Source: Bradyrhizobium sp. JYMT SZCCT0428 (GTDB taxonomy: Bacteria; Pseudomonadota; Alphaproteobacteria; Rhizobiales; Xanthobacteraceae). Taken from it: a stretch of 64,000 bases of DNA. Location of the stretch: NCBI RefSeq assembly GCF_018131075.1, contig NZ_JAFCLS010000019.1, positions 62,001 to 126,000 on the forward strand. Reading direction: 5' to 3'. The position numbers were made by a program, and so were the translations under genes. The notes beneath the pieces are model-generated. The model worked only from the letters and a program-made list of their open reading frames with translations. It was not told where the DNA came from and made no database searches. Shown here one piece after another: positions 27,101 to 34,693 of the stretch (its first letter is position 1; every line of letters starts with the position of its first letter).

Positions 27101-27508
27101 CTAAACCGGCTCGTAGCTCTCCGTTGCGCAGGCGTCGTCGGCTTCGACGTGGCGGCGATCGAAAACCGCGCCGTTGGAAATCGTGATGCGATAGGTCTGC
27201 GTGCCCAGCGGCTTGCCGTTCACCGAGGTCAGATCGGCTTTGACGCAGGCGGTCCAGCCCGTTCCGCGCAGCTCGGGGCGCGGCGCCGAGAACTGCACCC
27301 CCCTCGGATTGGACGCCGCCAGGAACACCGAATCCAGTTTTTCGCTGAGCAAACGCTTGAGGTCCGGCGGCGCCTCGAGCGGCGGCGGTTCGGGCGCCTT
27401 GGCGCGCAGGAATTCCGGCACCGGCGAGCGGACGTCGGCAAAGCCGCAGCCCGCCAGCACAAGCGCTCCGCCCGCGATCAACGCAATGTGAACAATGACC
27501 CGCCCCAT
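27101..27508 (-). CDS. Small lipoprotein
   Basis: A 135-residue protein with a lipoprotein signal (MGRVIVHIALIAGGALVLAG followed by Cys; lipobox LAGC). The mature part has a Pro/Glu-rich segment (KAPEPPPLEAPPDLK) and a compact C-terminal domain with WTACVKADLTSVNG and a final DDACATES, so two cysteines could pair. No Asp at +2, compatible with outer-membrane sorting. The start is set at ATG 27508 to begin at the signal. Function unknown. Confidence 0.8.
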   Translation of the reverse strand: MGRVIVHIALIAGGALVLAGCGFADVRSPVPEFLRAKAPEPPPLEAPPDLKRLLSEKLDSVFLAASNPRGVQFSAPRPELRGTGWTACVKADLTSVNGKPLGTQTYRITISNGAVFDRRHVEADDACATESYEPV

Positions 27509-27692
27509 CGTCGGCTTTCTACCCCGGGACGGCGAAAATTGCGCCCCCCGGCGGCGATCAAATTGTGCGGCCGATCGGGCCGCGCCGATCAACATTTGCT
27601 GAACAGCGCGTCCGGACAGGCTATGATGCCCCGGTCCCGGGATTGCCATCATCCCGACGGAACGTCGCCGGGATGGCGAAGAAAGCAGGGCG

Positions 27693-27926
27693 ATGAAGAC
27701 CATTACGATTGCGGCATTCATTCTGGCGTTGCTTGCGATGCCGGCGCACGCCCAGGGCCGGCGACAGCAAGGTGGTGGCGAGGAAACGAGGGCGAAGCAG
27801 GACACCAAGCCGAAGGTGGACGAGAAAGCCTACAAGGCCGCGCTCGAGCGCATTCCCGAACCGAAGGAAAAATACGATCCCTGGGGCGTCGCGCGCCCGG
27901 CGGAACCCGCCAAGAAAACCAAGTAA
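27693..27926 (+). CDS. Small secreted protein with a DPWG motif
   Basis: A 77-residue protein: signal peptide MKTITIAAFILALLAMPAHA, then a highly charged mature part that contains DEKAYKAALERIPEPKEKYD followed by PWG. The same pattern is found in the 92-residue protein at 30978-31256, so the two are paralogues. Function unknown; they may be periplasmic. It lies about 180 nt before the caspase-fold gene. Confidence 0.75.
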   Translation: MKTITIAAFILALLAMPAHAQGRRQQGGGEETRAKQDTKPKVDEKAYKAALERIPEPKEKYDPWGVARPAEPAKKTK

Positions 27927-28103
27927 TCCAATCCAAGTATCCAGGTAAATCAAATTGATTACATCGAATCGCGCGGGCTTTATGCCTGCGACAAATTCGT
28001 CGTTGAAGTGAGTCTGTGTCCCACCTCACACTGCCTGACTTGCTTGAACCTTTACCACCAAGACCTTGACCAATTTGCAGCCTGCATTGCCGGAGGTGGC
28101 CCC

Positions 28104-29534
28104 ATGTTTCGTCACGCGCTTTTCCATTTGGTATTTCCGGCGGCGCTGCTGCTGGGCGTGCATTCCGCCTCCGCCGAAAGCCGCCTCGCGCTGGTGATCG
28201 GCCAGTCGGCCTATAAATCAGTTCCGGCGCTGCCCAATCCGATCAACGACGCCAAGGCGGTCAGCCAGATGCTGATCGATTCCGGCTTCGAGGTTTCGAC
28301 CGTTTCCGATCTGTCGCAAAGCCAGATTCGCGATCAGCTCTCGGAGTTCGCCGGCAAGGTCGCGTCCAAGGGCGGCGATTCGATCGCGCTGGTGTATTAC
28401 GCCGGACATGGCGTGCAGATCGACGGCGAGAATTTTCTGGTGCCGGTCGACATCGATCCCAAGCGCGAATCCGACATTCCGATCCAGGCGGTGCGGCTGA
28501 ACGACGTCCTGAACACGCTGACCTCGGCGCCGAGCAAGATGCGCATCCTGCTGCTCGATGCCTGCCGCAACAATCCGTTTCCCGGAATAGCCAAGAGCGC
28601 GGGCGGCGGGCTCGCGATCATCGACGCCAAGATCGGCGCGCCGAACACGTTCCTGTCGTTCTCGACCTCGCCCGGTGCGGTGGCCGAGGACGGCACGGGC
28701 AGCAACAGTCCCTACACCACCGCGCTGATCGCCGCGGCCAAGGAAACCAACATTCCGATCGAGGAAACCTTCAAGCGGACGCGCGTGTCGGTCAACAAGG
28801 CGACCGACGGGCGGCAGACGCCGTGGGACAGTTCCTCGCTGACGGAGGATTTCAGATTTTCCGGCGCCCCGGTGGCCGGCCCGAAGCTGGCCGCGACCAA
28901 GAAAACCGTCGAGGAGTGGACGCGCGAACTGAAGGGCAAACCGGTCGAGGCCGCGAATGAAATCATCGTCGCCGACGGCACCGATGAATCCTACGAGGCG
29001 TTTGCCAATCTGTACGCGCAGACGCCGCTCGGTGCACTGGCCCGCGACTGGCTCAATCGACACAAGCGCATGGTGGCGTGGAACAATGCTGTCATCGCCA
29101 ACACCGCGGCGGGCTATCGCGTCTTCCTGACGAGCTTCCCGGACAGCGATCTGACGCCGACCGCGCGCACGATGGAAGAACGCCTGCGCAATCGTCCCGA
29201 GATCATCCCGGCGGTGGCGGTGAGCGGTGGCGCTACACCGCAGAACGTCGCGCTGACCTGTCCCTGCACCCCGCCGGCGTCAGCGCCGCAGCTGAAGAAG
29301 AACATTGCGCCGATCAAGCGCGTCGATCCGGATCCGCCCAGGCGTGTCGAGCGCGCGCCGCCGAAGCGGGCGCGCGGGCCCGACTACTATGATGATGAAG
29401 TGGTCTATCGCCGCCCGCCGCCGCGCGAGGTGTATGAGCCCGTCGGGCCGCCTGTCGGCGTCGGCATCGGGATTGGCATCGGTGGCGGCGGCTATGGTGG
29501 CGGCGGTCATCAGGGCGGCCGGGGCAGATACTGA
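28104..29534 (+). CDS. Caspase-family (peptidase C14) protein with C-terminal Gly-rich tail
   Basis: A 476-residue exported protein (signal peptide to ASAE, about residue 25). The caspase fold starts RLALVIGQSAYKSVPALPNP; the catalytic dyad is the His of VYYAGHGVQ and the Cys of LLLDACRNNPF, both present. The middle region has a helical repeat-like segment (LKGKPVEAANEIIVADGTDE). The C-terminal 90 residues are Pro/Arg-rich, then end in a glycine-rich stretch (VGIGIGIGGGGYGGGGHQ). Start ATG 28104 follows GGAGGTGG. Probably a periplasmic cysteine peptidase; targets unknown. Confidence 0.9.
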   Translation: MFRHALFHLVFPAALLLGVHSASAESRLALVIGQSAYKSVPALPNPINDAKAVSQMLIDSGFEVSTVSDLSQSQIRDQLSEFAGKVASKGGDSIALVYYAGHGVQIDGENFLVPVDIDPKRESDIPIQAVRLNDVLNTLTSAPSKMRILLLDACRNNPFPGIAKSAGGGLAIIDAKIGAPNTFLSFSTSPGAVAEDGTGSNSPYTTALIAAAKETNIPIEETFKRTRVSVNKATDGRQTPWDSSSLTEDFRFSGAPVAGPKLAATKKTVEEWTRELKGKPVEAANEIIVADGTDESYEAFANLYAQTPLGALARDWLNRHKRMVAWNNAVIANTAAGYRVFLTSFPDSDLTPTARTMEERLRNRPEIIPAVAVSGGATPQNVALTCPCTPPASAPQLKKNIAPIKRVDPDPPRRVERAPPKRARGPDYYDDEVVYRRPPPREVYEPVGPPVGVGIGIGIGGGGYGGGGHQGGRGRY

Positions 29535-29553
29535 GGCGGCAATCACGTCATCG

Positions 29554-29649
29554 ATGTTGCAAGAGAGCGCCGCCGGTGCGGCGCTTCTCGTTGTCGCGCT
29601 GCTGGTGCTCGCGGCGTGGCGCCGGCGCCGCCGCCGTGAGAAAACGTAA
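29554..29649 (+). CDS. Possible 31-residue membrane peptide
   Basis: A short frame 19 nt after the caspase-family gene: one hydrophobic helix (GAALLVVALLVLAAW) followed by an arginine cluster and EKT. No Shine-Dalgarno of quality was seen. May be a genuine small membrane protein or chance. Confidence 0.25.
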   Translation: MLQESAAGAALLVVALLVLAAWRRRRRREKT

Positions 29650-29824
29650 TCGTGCTCTGTTTGAGAATCCCAACTAGCGCAGCGTAATTGCGAACAATCG
29701 ATTCAGCACAAGCGGTGCTTGCGCATGCATTCGGATTTCGTTTACGACTTGGCCGGGAAACGTGCTGGCGCGGTTTTCCGGCATTGGTGCCGGCTTTCGC
29801 CGCCATGCGCCAACGGAGAGCATC

Positions 29825-30118
29825 ATGAAGACGACTGTTTCGATCCTGTTTGCGGCGGCGCTCACGCTGTCATCCATTCCTGCGCATGCCGTCGTGCTCG
29901 ATCTGTCGACCATGACCTGCAAGCAGTTCGTCGATGGTGGTGATGACACCATCAAGATGGTGTTGACCTGGATGGACGGCTGGTACAAGGGCGATTCCGA
30001 CGAGGCGATCATCGACACCGACGTGTTCGTCGAGAACGCCAAGAAGTTCGGCACCTATTGCGGAAAGAATCCGACGATGAGCATCGTCAACGCCGCTGAA
30101 TCGGTCCTCGGCAAGTAA
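29825..30118 (+). CDS. HdeA/HdeB-like periplasmic protein
   Basis: A 97-residue protein with a signal peptide (MKTTVSILFAAALTLSSIPA, cut after AHA). The mature domain matches the HdeA type: LDLSTMTCKQFVDGGDD with the first Cys, WMDGWYKGD, and FGTYCGKNP with the second, which would form the conserved disulfide. HdeA proteins are acid-activated periplasmic chaperones. It follows the caspase-fold gene and precedes a convergent thioesterase gene. Confidence 0.85.
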   Translation: MKTTVSILFAAALTLSSIPAHAVVLDLSTMTCKQFVDGGDDTIKMVLTWMDGWYKGDSDEAIIDTDVFVENAKKFGTYCGKNPTMSIVNAAESVLGK

Positions 30119-30129
30119 CGCCTGAATAA

Positions 30130-30591
30130 CTACAGCATCGCGAACGCGCTCGAGACCATCGCCACCGGCTTGTTGTCGGTGGCGATGGAGAGCGTGACGC
30201 GGCCGAAGCTCATGGTGCGTCCGAGACGAACCACGCGCGCATCGGCCAGCACGTCGGAGGCGGTGACCGCGCGCATGAAATGCGTGGTCTGATCGACCGT
30301 CGTCATCGGGCGATAGCCGCGATTGGCGGCGACGTTGGCAATTACCATCGCGGTGTCGGCAAACGCCATCAGCGCCTGGCCGGAGACAACGCCGCCATTG
30401 CGGCACAGCCGTTCCGAGAACGGCATGCGCAGGATCGCGCCAGGCTGCCAGTCGGCCGATCCATCCGGCGGCGGAGTGAAGTCGAAACCCTCGATCGACA
30501 GATTGAGGTCAAGCACCCACGGTGCAAACACCTCGTCCAGCACCCGCTTTGCTTCCGTGATGCCGAATGCCGCGGTCTGTTGCTGTTGCAT
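30130..30591 (-). CDS. PaaI-type hotdog thioesterase
   Basis: A 153-residue hotdog-fold protein. The motif CRNGGVVSGQALMAFADTAM carries the HGG-like turn (here NGG) and the helical Asp of the PaaI/4HBT group. Start ATG 30591 is preferred (GAGGA upstream on the reverse strand) over longer frames. Hydrolyses acyl-CoA, or aromatic acyl-CoA, thioesters in the cytoplasm. Convergent with the HdeA-like gene, 11 nt between stops. Confidence 0.85.
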   Translation of the reverse strand: MQQQQTAAFGITEAKRVLDEVFAPWVLDLNLSIEGFDFTPPPDGSADWQPGAILRMPFSERLCRNGGVVSGQALMAFADTAMVIANVAANRGYRPMTTVDQTTHFMRAVTASDVLADARVVRLGRTMSFGRVTLSIATDNKPVAMVSSAFAML

Positions 30592-30756
30592 GAATGGTTG
30601 TTCCTCGGACGATATTTTATCCGCCCATTGTAAGGGGCATTCGGTCGCAATGACCATGGCAAGCCCGCTCGGCATTCCCAAACATCCGGCCTGCATTGGC
30701 TTGAAAATGCCAGACTTGAGAGGCATGATCGCCGCTTCGGGGAGTGGGGCGCCTTC

Positions 30757-30888
30757 ATGTTTCGCCGGGTGGTGTTGATTTCGGGCCTGCTTGCCGTGGG
30801 CCTTGCGCTTAGCGGCTGCACCAAATGCGGTCCGATCTGGGACGACTGGATGCAATCCCCCAAATCCTGCAAGTCGGACCGGCTTTGA
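30757..30888 (+). CDS. 43-residue small lipoprotein
   Basis: A micro-ORF that encodes a complete lipoprotein precursor: MFRRVVLISGLLAVGLALSG then Cys21 (lipobox ALSGC), followed by a 23-residue mature part TKCGPIWDDWMQSPKSCKSD that carries two further cysteines. It lies upstream of the secreted DPWG protein gene (30978) on the same strand. Small entericidin-like lipoproteins have this size, but no homology is claimed. Confidence 0.75.
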   Translation: MFRRVVLISGLLAVGLALSGCTKCGPIWDDWMQSPKSCKSDRL

Positions 30889-30977
30889 TCGACCGTGGGC
30901 GTGCTTGGCGGCGCGGCTGCGGCGGTGATATACCGCCCGAAAACGCCGGGGGAGAGTGTCCCAAAGGAGAGCCTGTT

Positions 30978-31256
30978 ATGAGAATTCTGAGCGCGGCCGT
31001 GATGATGGTGTTGCTGACGGCGCCCGCTTACGCGCAGATGCCCAACCTGAACCTGATGCCGGAAGTCGTCACCAGGACTCCGGAAGAGAAGGAACAGGAT
31101 GCGATCAAGGATAAGGCTTACAAGGAATCGCTGAAGAAGATTCCCGACTCCAAGGCGTCTTCCGATCCGTGGGGAACCGTGCGCAGCAACGACACGCCCA
31201 AGGCGGCTGCGCCAGCCAAGCCGAAGACCGGCAGCGCGGCCAATACCCCTCGCTAG
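30978..31256 (+). CDS. Small secreted protein with a DPWG motif (paralogue)
   Basis: A 92-residue protein with a signal peptide (MRILSAAVMMVLLTAPAYA) and AAAGGAGAG upstream of the ATG. The mature part contains KDKAYKESLKKIPDSKASSD then PWG, aligning with the protein at 27693. The C-terminus is Ala/Pro/Lys-rich. The two loci bracket the caspase/HdeA block. Function unknown. Confidence 0.75.
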   Translation: MRILSAAVMMVLLTAPAYAQMPNLNLMPEVVTRTPEEKEQDAIKDKAYKESLKKIPDSKASSDPWGTVRSNDTPKAAAPAKPKTGSAANTPR

Positions 31257-31340
31257 CCGAAAGCCCCCATAACGCAGACTCGGAATTGTTCTCCGCCGGT
31301 CCTATATTGAACGTGTCGTCATGTGTTTCGGAGTTGCGAC

Positions 31341-31571
31341 ATGGTCATGCGTCCGCGCGATCTGGCCAGCCGGATGGCCGCCCGGCGCAAGCCGGATGAC
31401 GGCTATCTGCGCGAGACCTTCACACTGCCGCGCGAGGTAGCGCGGACGAAGGCGCGCGATTTCCTCAACCGATATCCCAAGGCGGCCTATTTGAGTGCGG
31501 TCGAAAGCTGGCGCGAACTACCCGGCGGTGACATCGAATTCACGATGCGGCGGCTTCCCAGCGCGGACTAG
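31341..31571 (+). CDS. Small conserved-looking hypothetical protein
   Basis: A 76-residue soluble protein, rich in Arg (MVMRPRDLASRMAARRKPDD at the start) with a compact second half (ESWRELPGGDIEFTMRRLPS). Either ATG 31341 or ATG 31347 may be used. It converges with the small reverse-strand gene ending at 31581. No domain recognised, but codon use and composition are protein-like. Confidence 0.65.
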   Translation: MVMRPRDLASRMAARRKPDDGYLRETFTLPREVARTKARDFLNRYPKAAYLSAVESWRELPGGDIEFTMRRLPSAD

Positions 31572-31580
31572 AAGGGCGAA

Positions 31581-31760
31581 CTAGCCAGATGCGCTTTTTT
31601 TCCGTTCGCGGTTGATCCGCAGCTGTACCCGTCTCACCGCGAGCAGATAGAGTTTGGCTTCGGTTTTGCCGGTGACGACCCTGTCGTCAATCCGGAATTG
31701 CCATTTCCAGATACCCGGAGCAACCGCAGTCACGGTGTATTCGACGCCCTTGTAGATCAT
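31581..31760 (-). CDS. Small tandem paralogue A
   Basis: A 59-residue basic protein starting MIYKGVEYTVTAV and containing PGIWKWQFRIDDRVVTGKTE, then LLAVRRVQLRINRER. Same-strand neighbour of its paralogue at 31823-32059, 62 nt away, so the pair arose by tandem duplication. No signal peptide. Function unknown; size and basic helix could suit nucleic-acid or membrane contact. Confidence 0.7.
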   Translation of the reverse strand: MIYKGVEYTVTAVAPGIWKWQFRIDDRVVTGKTEAKLYLLAVRRVQLRINRERKKSASG

Positions 31761-31822
31761 GAAGCAGCCCTGTCCGACCCAAGCCGCATTCAATCCGAGA
31801 TTGTCACTTTAGATTGTAAATA

Positions 31823-32059
31823 TTATTTGATACCCGTTGAGGGAATGGGTGGGTGCGGGGCCCCGAACGGGGAGCTCGCTTCGCGCCCGGTGAGCCTCAG
31901 CTCGCGGTCAATCTTCAGCTGAACGCGGCGCATCGCGAGCAGCAGCAGTCTTGCTTCCGTTCTTCCCGACCTGACGAGGTCACCGATCCGGAATTGCCAG
32001 TTCCAGATCCCCGGGGTTTCCGATCGTGTCAGCGTATATTCTATACCTTTGTGATTCAT
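31823..32059 (-). CDS. Small tandem paralogue B
   Basis: A 78-residue protein starting MNHKGIEYTLTRS with PGIWNWQFRIGDLVRSGRTE and LLAMRRVQLKIDREL. It shares the whole 55-residue core with paralogue A and adds a 20-residue Pro-rich C-terminus. A GGGGAGA Shine-Dalgarno lies 5' of the ATG. First gene of the pair on the reverse strand. Confidence 0.7.
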   Translation of the reverse strand: MNHKGIEYTLTRSETPGIWNWQFRIGDLVRSGRTEARLLLLAMRRVQLKIDRELRLTGREASSPFGAPHPPIPSTGIK

Positions 32060-32599
32060 AGGGAATCTCCCCATGCGTCAACTGGATCAACTGGGTTGGG
32101 CGGGTAAAGTTTCCGTTCGTCCGATAGGCGTACTGTACGGTCGTCTAACGATAAGCGCGCCTGTGACACGCCGTGATCGCTACGTAAGAGGCAATCCCGC
32201 GTTCGGCAGTTGGGCGGCATACGGCCTTGCCGGCGCTCCCACGAGCCGCGGCTTGCTGCCTTGCCGGCGGCGACCTGGAATGCCCGCAGAGGCAGTCTCT
32301 GGCCTTCCTGACCTGTCCAAAACGCACCGCGCCGCGCAAGCGGAATATGGTCGCTTGGCGGCGCAGGCTTATACCCCGAGTGATGCAATGTCCCAGGCAG
32401 CTATATGTCTTGGCGGCCCTGCAAAAGGTTCAACGTCTGCTGTTAAAAAAATCCGATGCTGAAACGAAGCGATCGCTGGCGCCGTATCTGTCTGACGGTG
32501 GGGTGGTCCTCCAGATTATTCCCCGCTGTCGGCGACCCCGTCTGTATGGCCCCATGCGGCGGGGTCGTTTTGCTCTGGCGACGAGACCGGCGCGGCGGC
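32060..32599. other. Intergenic, no convincing gene
   Basis: About 540 nt. A plus-strand terminator-like hairpin lies at its right end (32533-32571) but no gene upstream of it was convincing. Confidence 0.4.
32533..32571 (+). terminator. Terminator-like hairpin
   Basis: Stem GACCCCG / CGGGGTC followed by GTTTTGC. Also at the 3' side of the reverse-strand PilZ gene, which ends at 32600. Confidence 0.5.
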
Positions 32600-32839
32600 T
32601 CAATCGAACGTGACGCCGATACGCTTATCCTTGCGCCAGACGATATGGCACGGCCGCTTCAATTGTTCTGATGGCACGAACAATGTGAAGCGGTCCGGGA
32701 TGAACAGCGGGGTCACGACCTCGAGCGCTGCGCCGGAGGTCGAGAGATTCCGAACGGTGCAATCGATCGCGCCGCCGCCGAACTCGATGGTTCCGGCCTT
32801 CAACGTGCGACGCCGCAGTGCGATCCGGGTCTCGTCCAT
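32600..32839 (-). CDS. PilZ-domain protein
   Basis: A 79-residue stand-alone PilZ protein. The RRR near the N-terminus (TRIALRRRTLKAGTIEFG) and CTVRNLSTSGAALEV (NxSxxGxxL motif) form the c-di-GMP site. It ends HIVWRKDKRIGVTFD, as is typical for the family. Second PilZ protein of the window. Cytoplasmic. Confidence 0.9.
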   Translation of the reverse strand: MDETRIALRRRTLKAGTIEFGGGAIDCTVRNLSTSGAALEVVTPLFIPDRFTLFVPSEQLKRPCHIVWRKDKRIGVTFD

Positions 32840-33205
32840 AGCCCCAATATAGCTGATTCACACGCAAATGGATGGTGGGCTGGGGTTCGCGCGGGGGTAA
32901 GGCGCGAACACAAGGCGAAAAACTGGCGACCATCCGGCTGGGAACTTTGTTCTTGTCCGGAGAACTACGGGGGAAGGCCGCCTTGCAACGACGGCCTGGC
33001 GCCGCATTATTGTTCGCTCGCCGGAGCCTTTGCGGATCCCGTCCTTGAACGCATTTTTAAGGTCGAAGCGGACAAGCAGCCTGCCTCCGACATCGGACAA
33101 CGATGCCCGAGCTTCTGAACGGAGAACCACGGGCAACCTTCAAGGCGCGGACAGGGCGCGTTCTGCTGCAAGCCCGGACGGCTGATCTTCGGATAAAGTC
33201 TCAAA
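32840..33205. other. Intergenic with copies of a short repeat
   Basis: About 365 nt. Contains a 32-nt repeat copy (32941-32972) and a shorter related copy (GAACGGAGAACCACGGG, 33117-33133). No gene supported. Confidence 0.5.
32941..32972. repeat. 32-nt interspersed repeat, copy 1
   Basis: Matches the copy at 34639-34670 at 25 of 32 positions, with the shared words TGTTC and CGGAGAACTACGGG. One copy lies downstream of double-glycine peptide 1 and the other downstream of peptide 3. Confidence 0.55.
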
Positions 33206-33239
33206 TGAAAGAGGCCGCCAATGAAAGGCGGCCTCTTCA
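33206..33239 (-). terminator. Terminator of double-glycine peptide 1
   Basis: Read on the reverse strand: GAGGCCGCC-tttcatt-GGCGGCCTC followed by TTTCATTT. It begins 9 nt after the stop of the peptide gene. The stem has the same sequence as the terminator of peptide 2. Confidence 0.8.
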
Positions 33240-33247
33240 ACCGTCGG

Positions 33248-33421
33248 TTACGGCAGGGTTGTCGCGATGTTCCTGATGGTGCCGGTATGGAAGCGAATGA
33301 CGGCCACGATATGGTGGTAAAGATCGCTCAAACGGCCGCCCCCGTTGACGGCGTCCAGTTCGTCGATGGTCAGTTCGCAAGCGTTCAGGTCGTCGATGGA
33401 CTTTTGGCCAAGCTCAATCAT
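33248..33421 (-). CDS. Double-glycine leader peptide 1 (bacteriocin-like)
   Basis: A 57-residue ORF on the reverse strand, with GGAGAG 6 nt before its ATG and a terminator right after it. Residues 1-28 form a leader of the double-glycine type: acidic, with the hallmark spacing ELTIDELDAVNGG (Leu/Ile/Leu/Val at the usual hydrophobic positions before GG27-28). The presumed core is about 29 residues (begins GRLSDLYHHIVAVIRFHTG). Such leaders direct peptides to C39-peptidase ABC exporters. No exporter gene lies nearby, so export in trans or a related intracellular role remains open. Confidence 0.75.
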   Translation of the reverse strand: MIELGQKSIDDLNACELTIDELDAVNGGGRLSDLYHHIVAVIRFHTGTIRNIATTLP

Positions 33422-33691
33422 GCGTCTCTCCGTTATTGGGGATTACGACAAGCACGTTGCAAGGGTGCGCTCGGATGTTCCCGTTGGCTGTGATGGCTGG
33501 CACACTCCAAACTGAGCCGCTGCACGTTTCAAATCTGGCCGGTGCCGTACTGAAATCGCGTCGAGCGAAGGCACCGATCAATTCGCCGATCGTCGCCGCA
33601 CAATTTGCGTTGAGCGGATACGCGGTCAGCACAGCTTCTCGCAACTTGCCGAATGAGGACGTCAGGCATGACGCTGGCGGCGTCCTCAAAC

Positions 33692-33717
33692 AAAAGAGGC
33701 CGCCAAGGCGGCCTCTC
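33692..33717 (-). terminator. Terminator of double-glycine peptide 2
   Basis: On the reverse strand GAGGCCGCC-tt-GGCGGCCTC followed by TTTTGTTTG, a textbook rho-independent terminator. It is 26 nt past the peptide 2 stop. Stem identical to that at 33206-33239. Confidence 0.85.
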
Positions 33718-33740
33718 AAATCCGGTTTGCCGGACCGGCC

Positions 33741-33920
33741 TTATCGCATGTGCAGGGTCATCTTCTGCGGCGGTACCAGCGGCTGGTGCACGGCGTCCAG
33801 CAAGCGGGCGCCCAACGCCTTGAGGTACGCGTCGACGATCCGGTCGAGGATGGCGCCGCCGCTGACCTGTTCGAGTTGTTCAAACGACATTTCGCAGATT
33901 TCGTTGTTGAGTTCGGTCAT
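33741..33920 (-). CDS. Double-glycine leader peptide 2 (bacteriocin-like)
   Basis: A 59-residue ORF with GGAGACGGAC directly before its ATG. The leader MTELNNEICEMSFEQLEQVS ends in GG at residues 21-22; hydrophobic residues at positions -4, -7 and -12 from the GG fit the class II bacteriocin consensus. The core (37 residues: AILDRIVDAYLKALGARLLD, then PLVPPQK) looks like an amphipathic helix. The first Cys is in the leader and none is in the core. The terminator stem is identical to that of peptide 1, pointing to duplication of the unit. Confidence 0.8.
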   Translation of the reverse strand: MTELNNEICEMSFEQLEQVSGGAILDRIVDAYLKALGARLLDAVHQPLVPPQKMTLHMR

Positions 33921-34327
33921 GTCCGTCTCCTGTTTGCGTGGGCAGGACCATTCCCGCCACCCTGGATGTCAGGGATAGGCTGCCCCTCGACGCACCGCTG
34001 TGATGACCGTCACACGACGGCTCAGACGCAAAATCGCGAAAACAACCCCATGCAAAGTAGAATGGGGTCCCGCCGACGTCGCAGAGCCGGAACTGGCCGA
34101 ATGGAACACCCGAGAAGGCAAAGTCGGCCGTTAAAAAGCACAGCGCTGCCAAGCTGAATAATGCTTAGCGGCGCTGCACCAGAGCTGGAAATTGCAATGC
34201 CCCAGCCTGGAGTATACGTCCGGGACAGGACAAGGTTGCTAAAGAGTGCCGCAGAATTTCGGGAACAAGTGGCAATGGGCGGAGTTGTGAAGGTGCTGCC
34301 AGTTCCCAGTTGCCCCGGCAGCACAAG

Positions 34328-34368
34328 CGGCCCCAGTGCCTCTTCCCCGAGGCTGGGGCCGTTTCTTT
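34328..34368 (+). terminator. Rho-independent terminator candidate
   Basis: Stem CGGCCCCAG / CTGGGGCCG with an extra internal CCTC/GAGG pairing, followed by TTTCTTT. Nearly the same stem as the terminator at 20010-20052. No firm gene upstream. Confidence 0.65.
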
Positions 34369-34638
34369 GGGCGCGAGACAGTTTCGACGGCAGGGCAGGC
34401 GCCAGTGCTTCGACAACCACAGCGCGCCCTTTGCTGAGAGACAACGATCAGGATAGCAATACGCTGGCTGCGGGTTCGATGCGCAACAAAGTCGGTCGCG
34501 AGATCAATGTGCGGTTGTTGGTCGAGGAGAGGATGGACCGATAGAGATCGGCAAACCGATCAAAGTTGCTCGCGGCCAAAAGCAAAAGGAAGTCTTAGGA
34601 CGATGACGAAGAAAGGGGCCGCCAACTGAGGCAGGCTC

Positions 34639-34670
34639 GGAACCCTGTTCACGGTCGGAGAACTACGGGC
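34639..34670. repeat. 32-nt interspersed repeat, copy 2
   Basis: Related to 32941-32972 (25/32 matches). It lies 24 nt downstream of the stop of double-glycine peptide 3. Confidence 0.55.
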
Positions 34671-34693
34671 AGTGCCGACTCGAGCGGCCTCGA

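Larger units (their letters stand above)
33921..34693. other. Intergenic between peptides 2 and 3
   Basis: About 770 nt. A weak plus-strand frame (from 34161) contains GVYVRDRTRLLKSAAEF and GVVKVLPVPS, which look protein-like, but its later part runs through a terminator hairpin (34328-34368); it may be a decayed gene. The second copy of the 32-nt repeat is at 34639-34670. Confidence 0.5.

Noticed and set aside
33414..33719. Reverse frame of 101 codons between the two first peptides
   Set aside because: Overlaps the peptide 1 start region and the peptide 2 terminator; no domain.
34161..34544. Forward frame of 127 codons between peptides 2 and 3
   Set aside because: The first 50 codons look protein-like, but the frame then runs through a terminator hairpin and low-quality sequence; at best a decayed gene.
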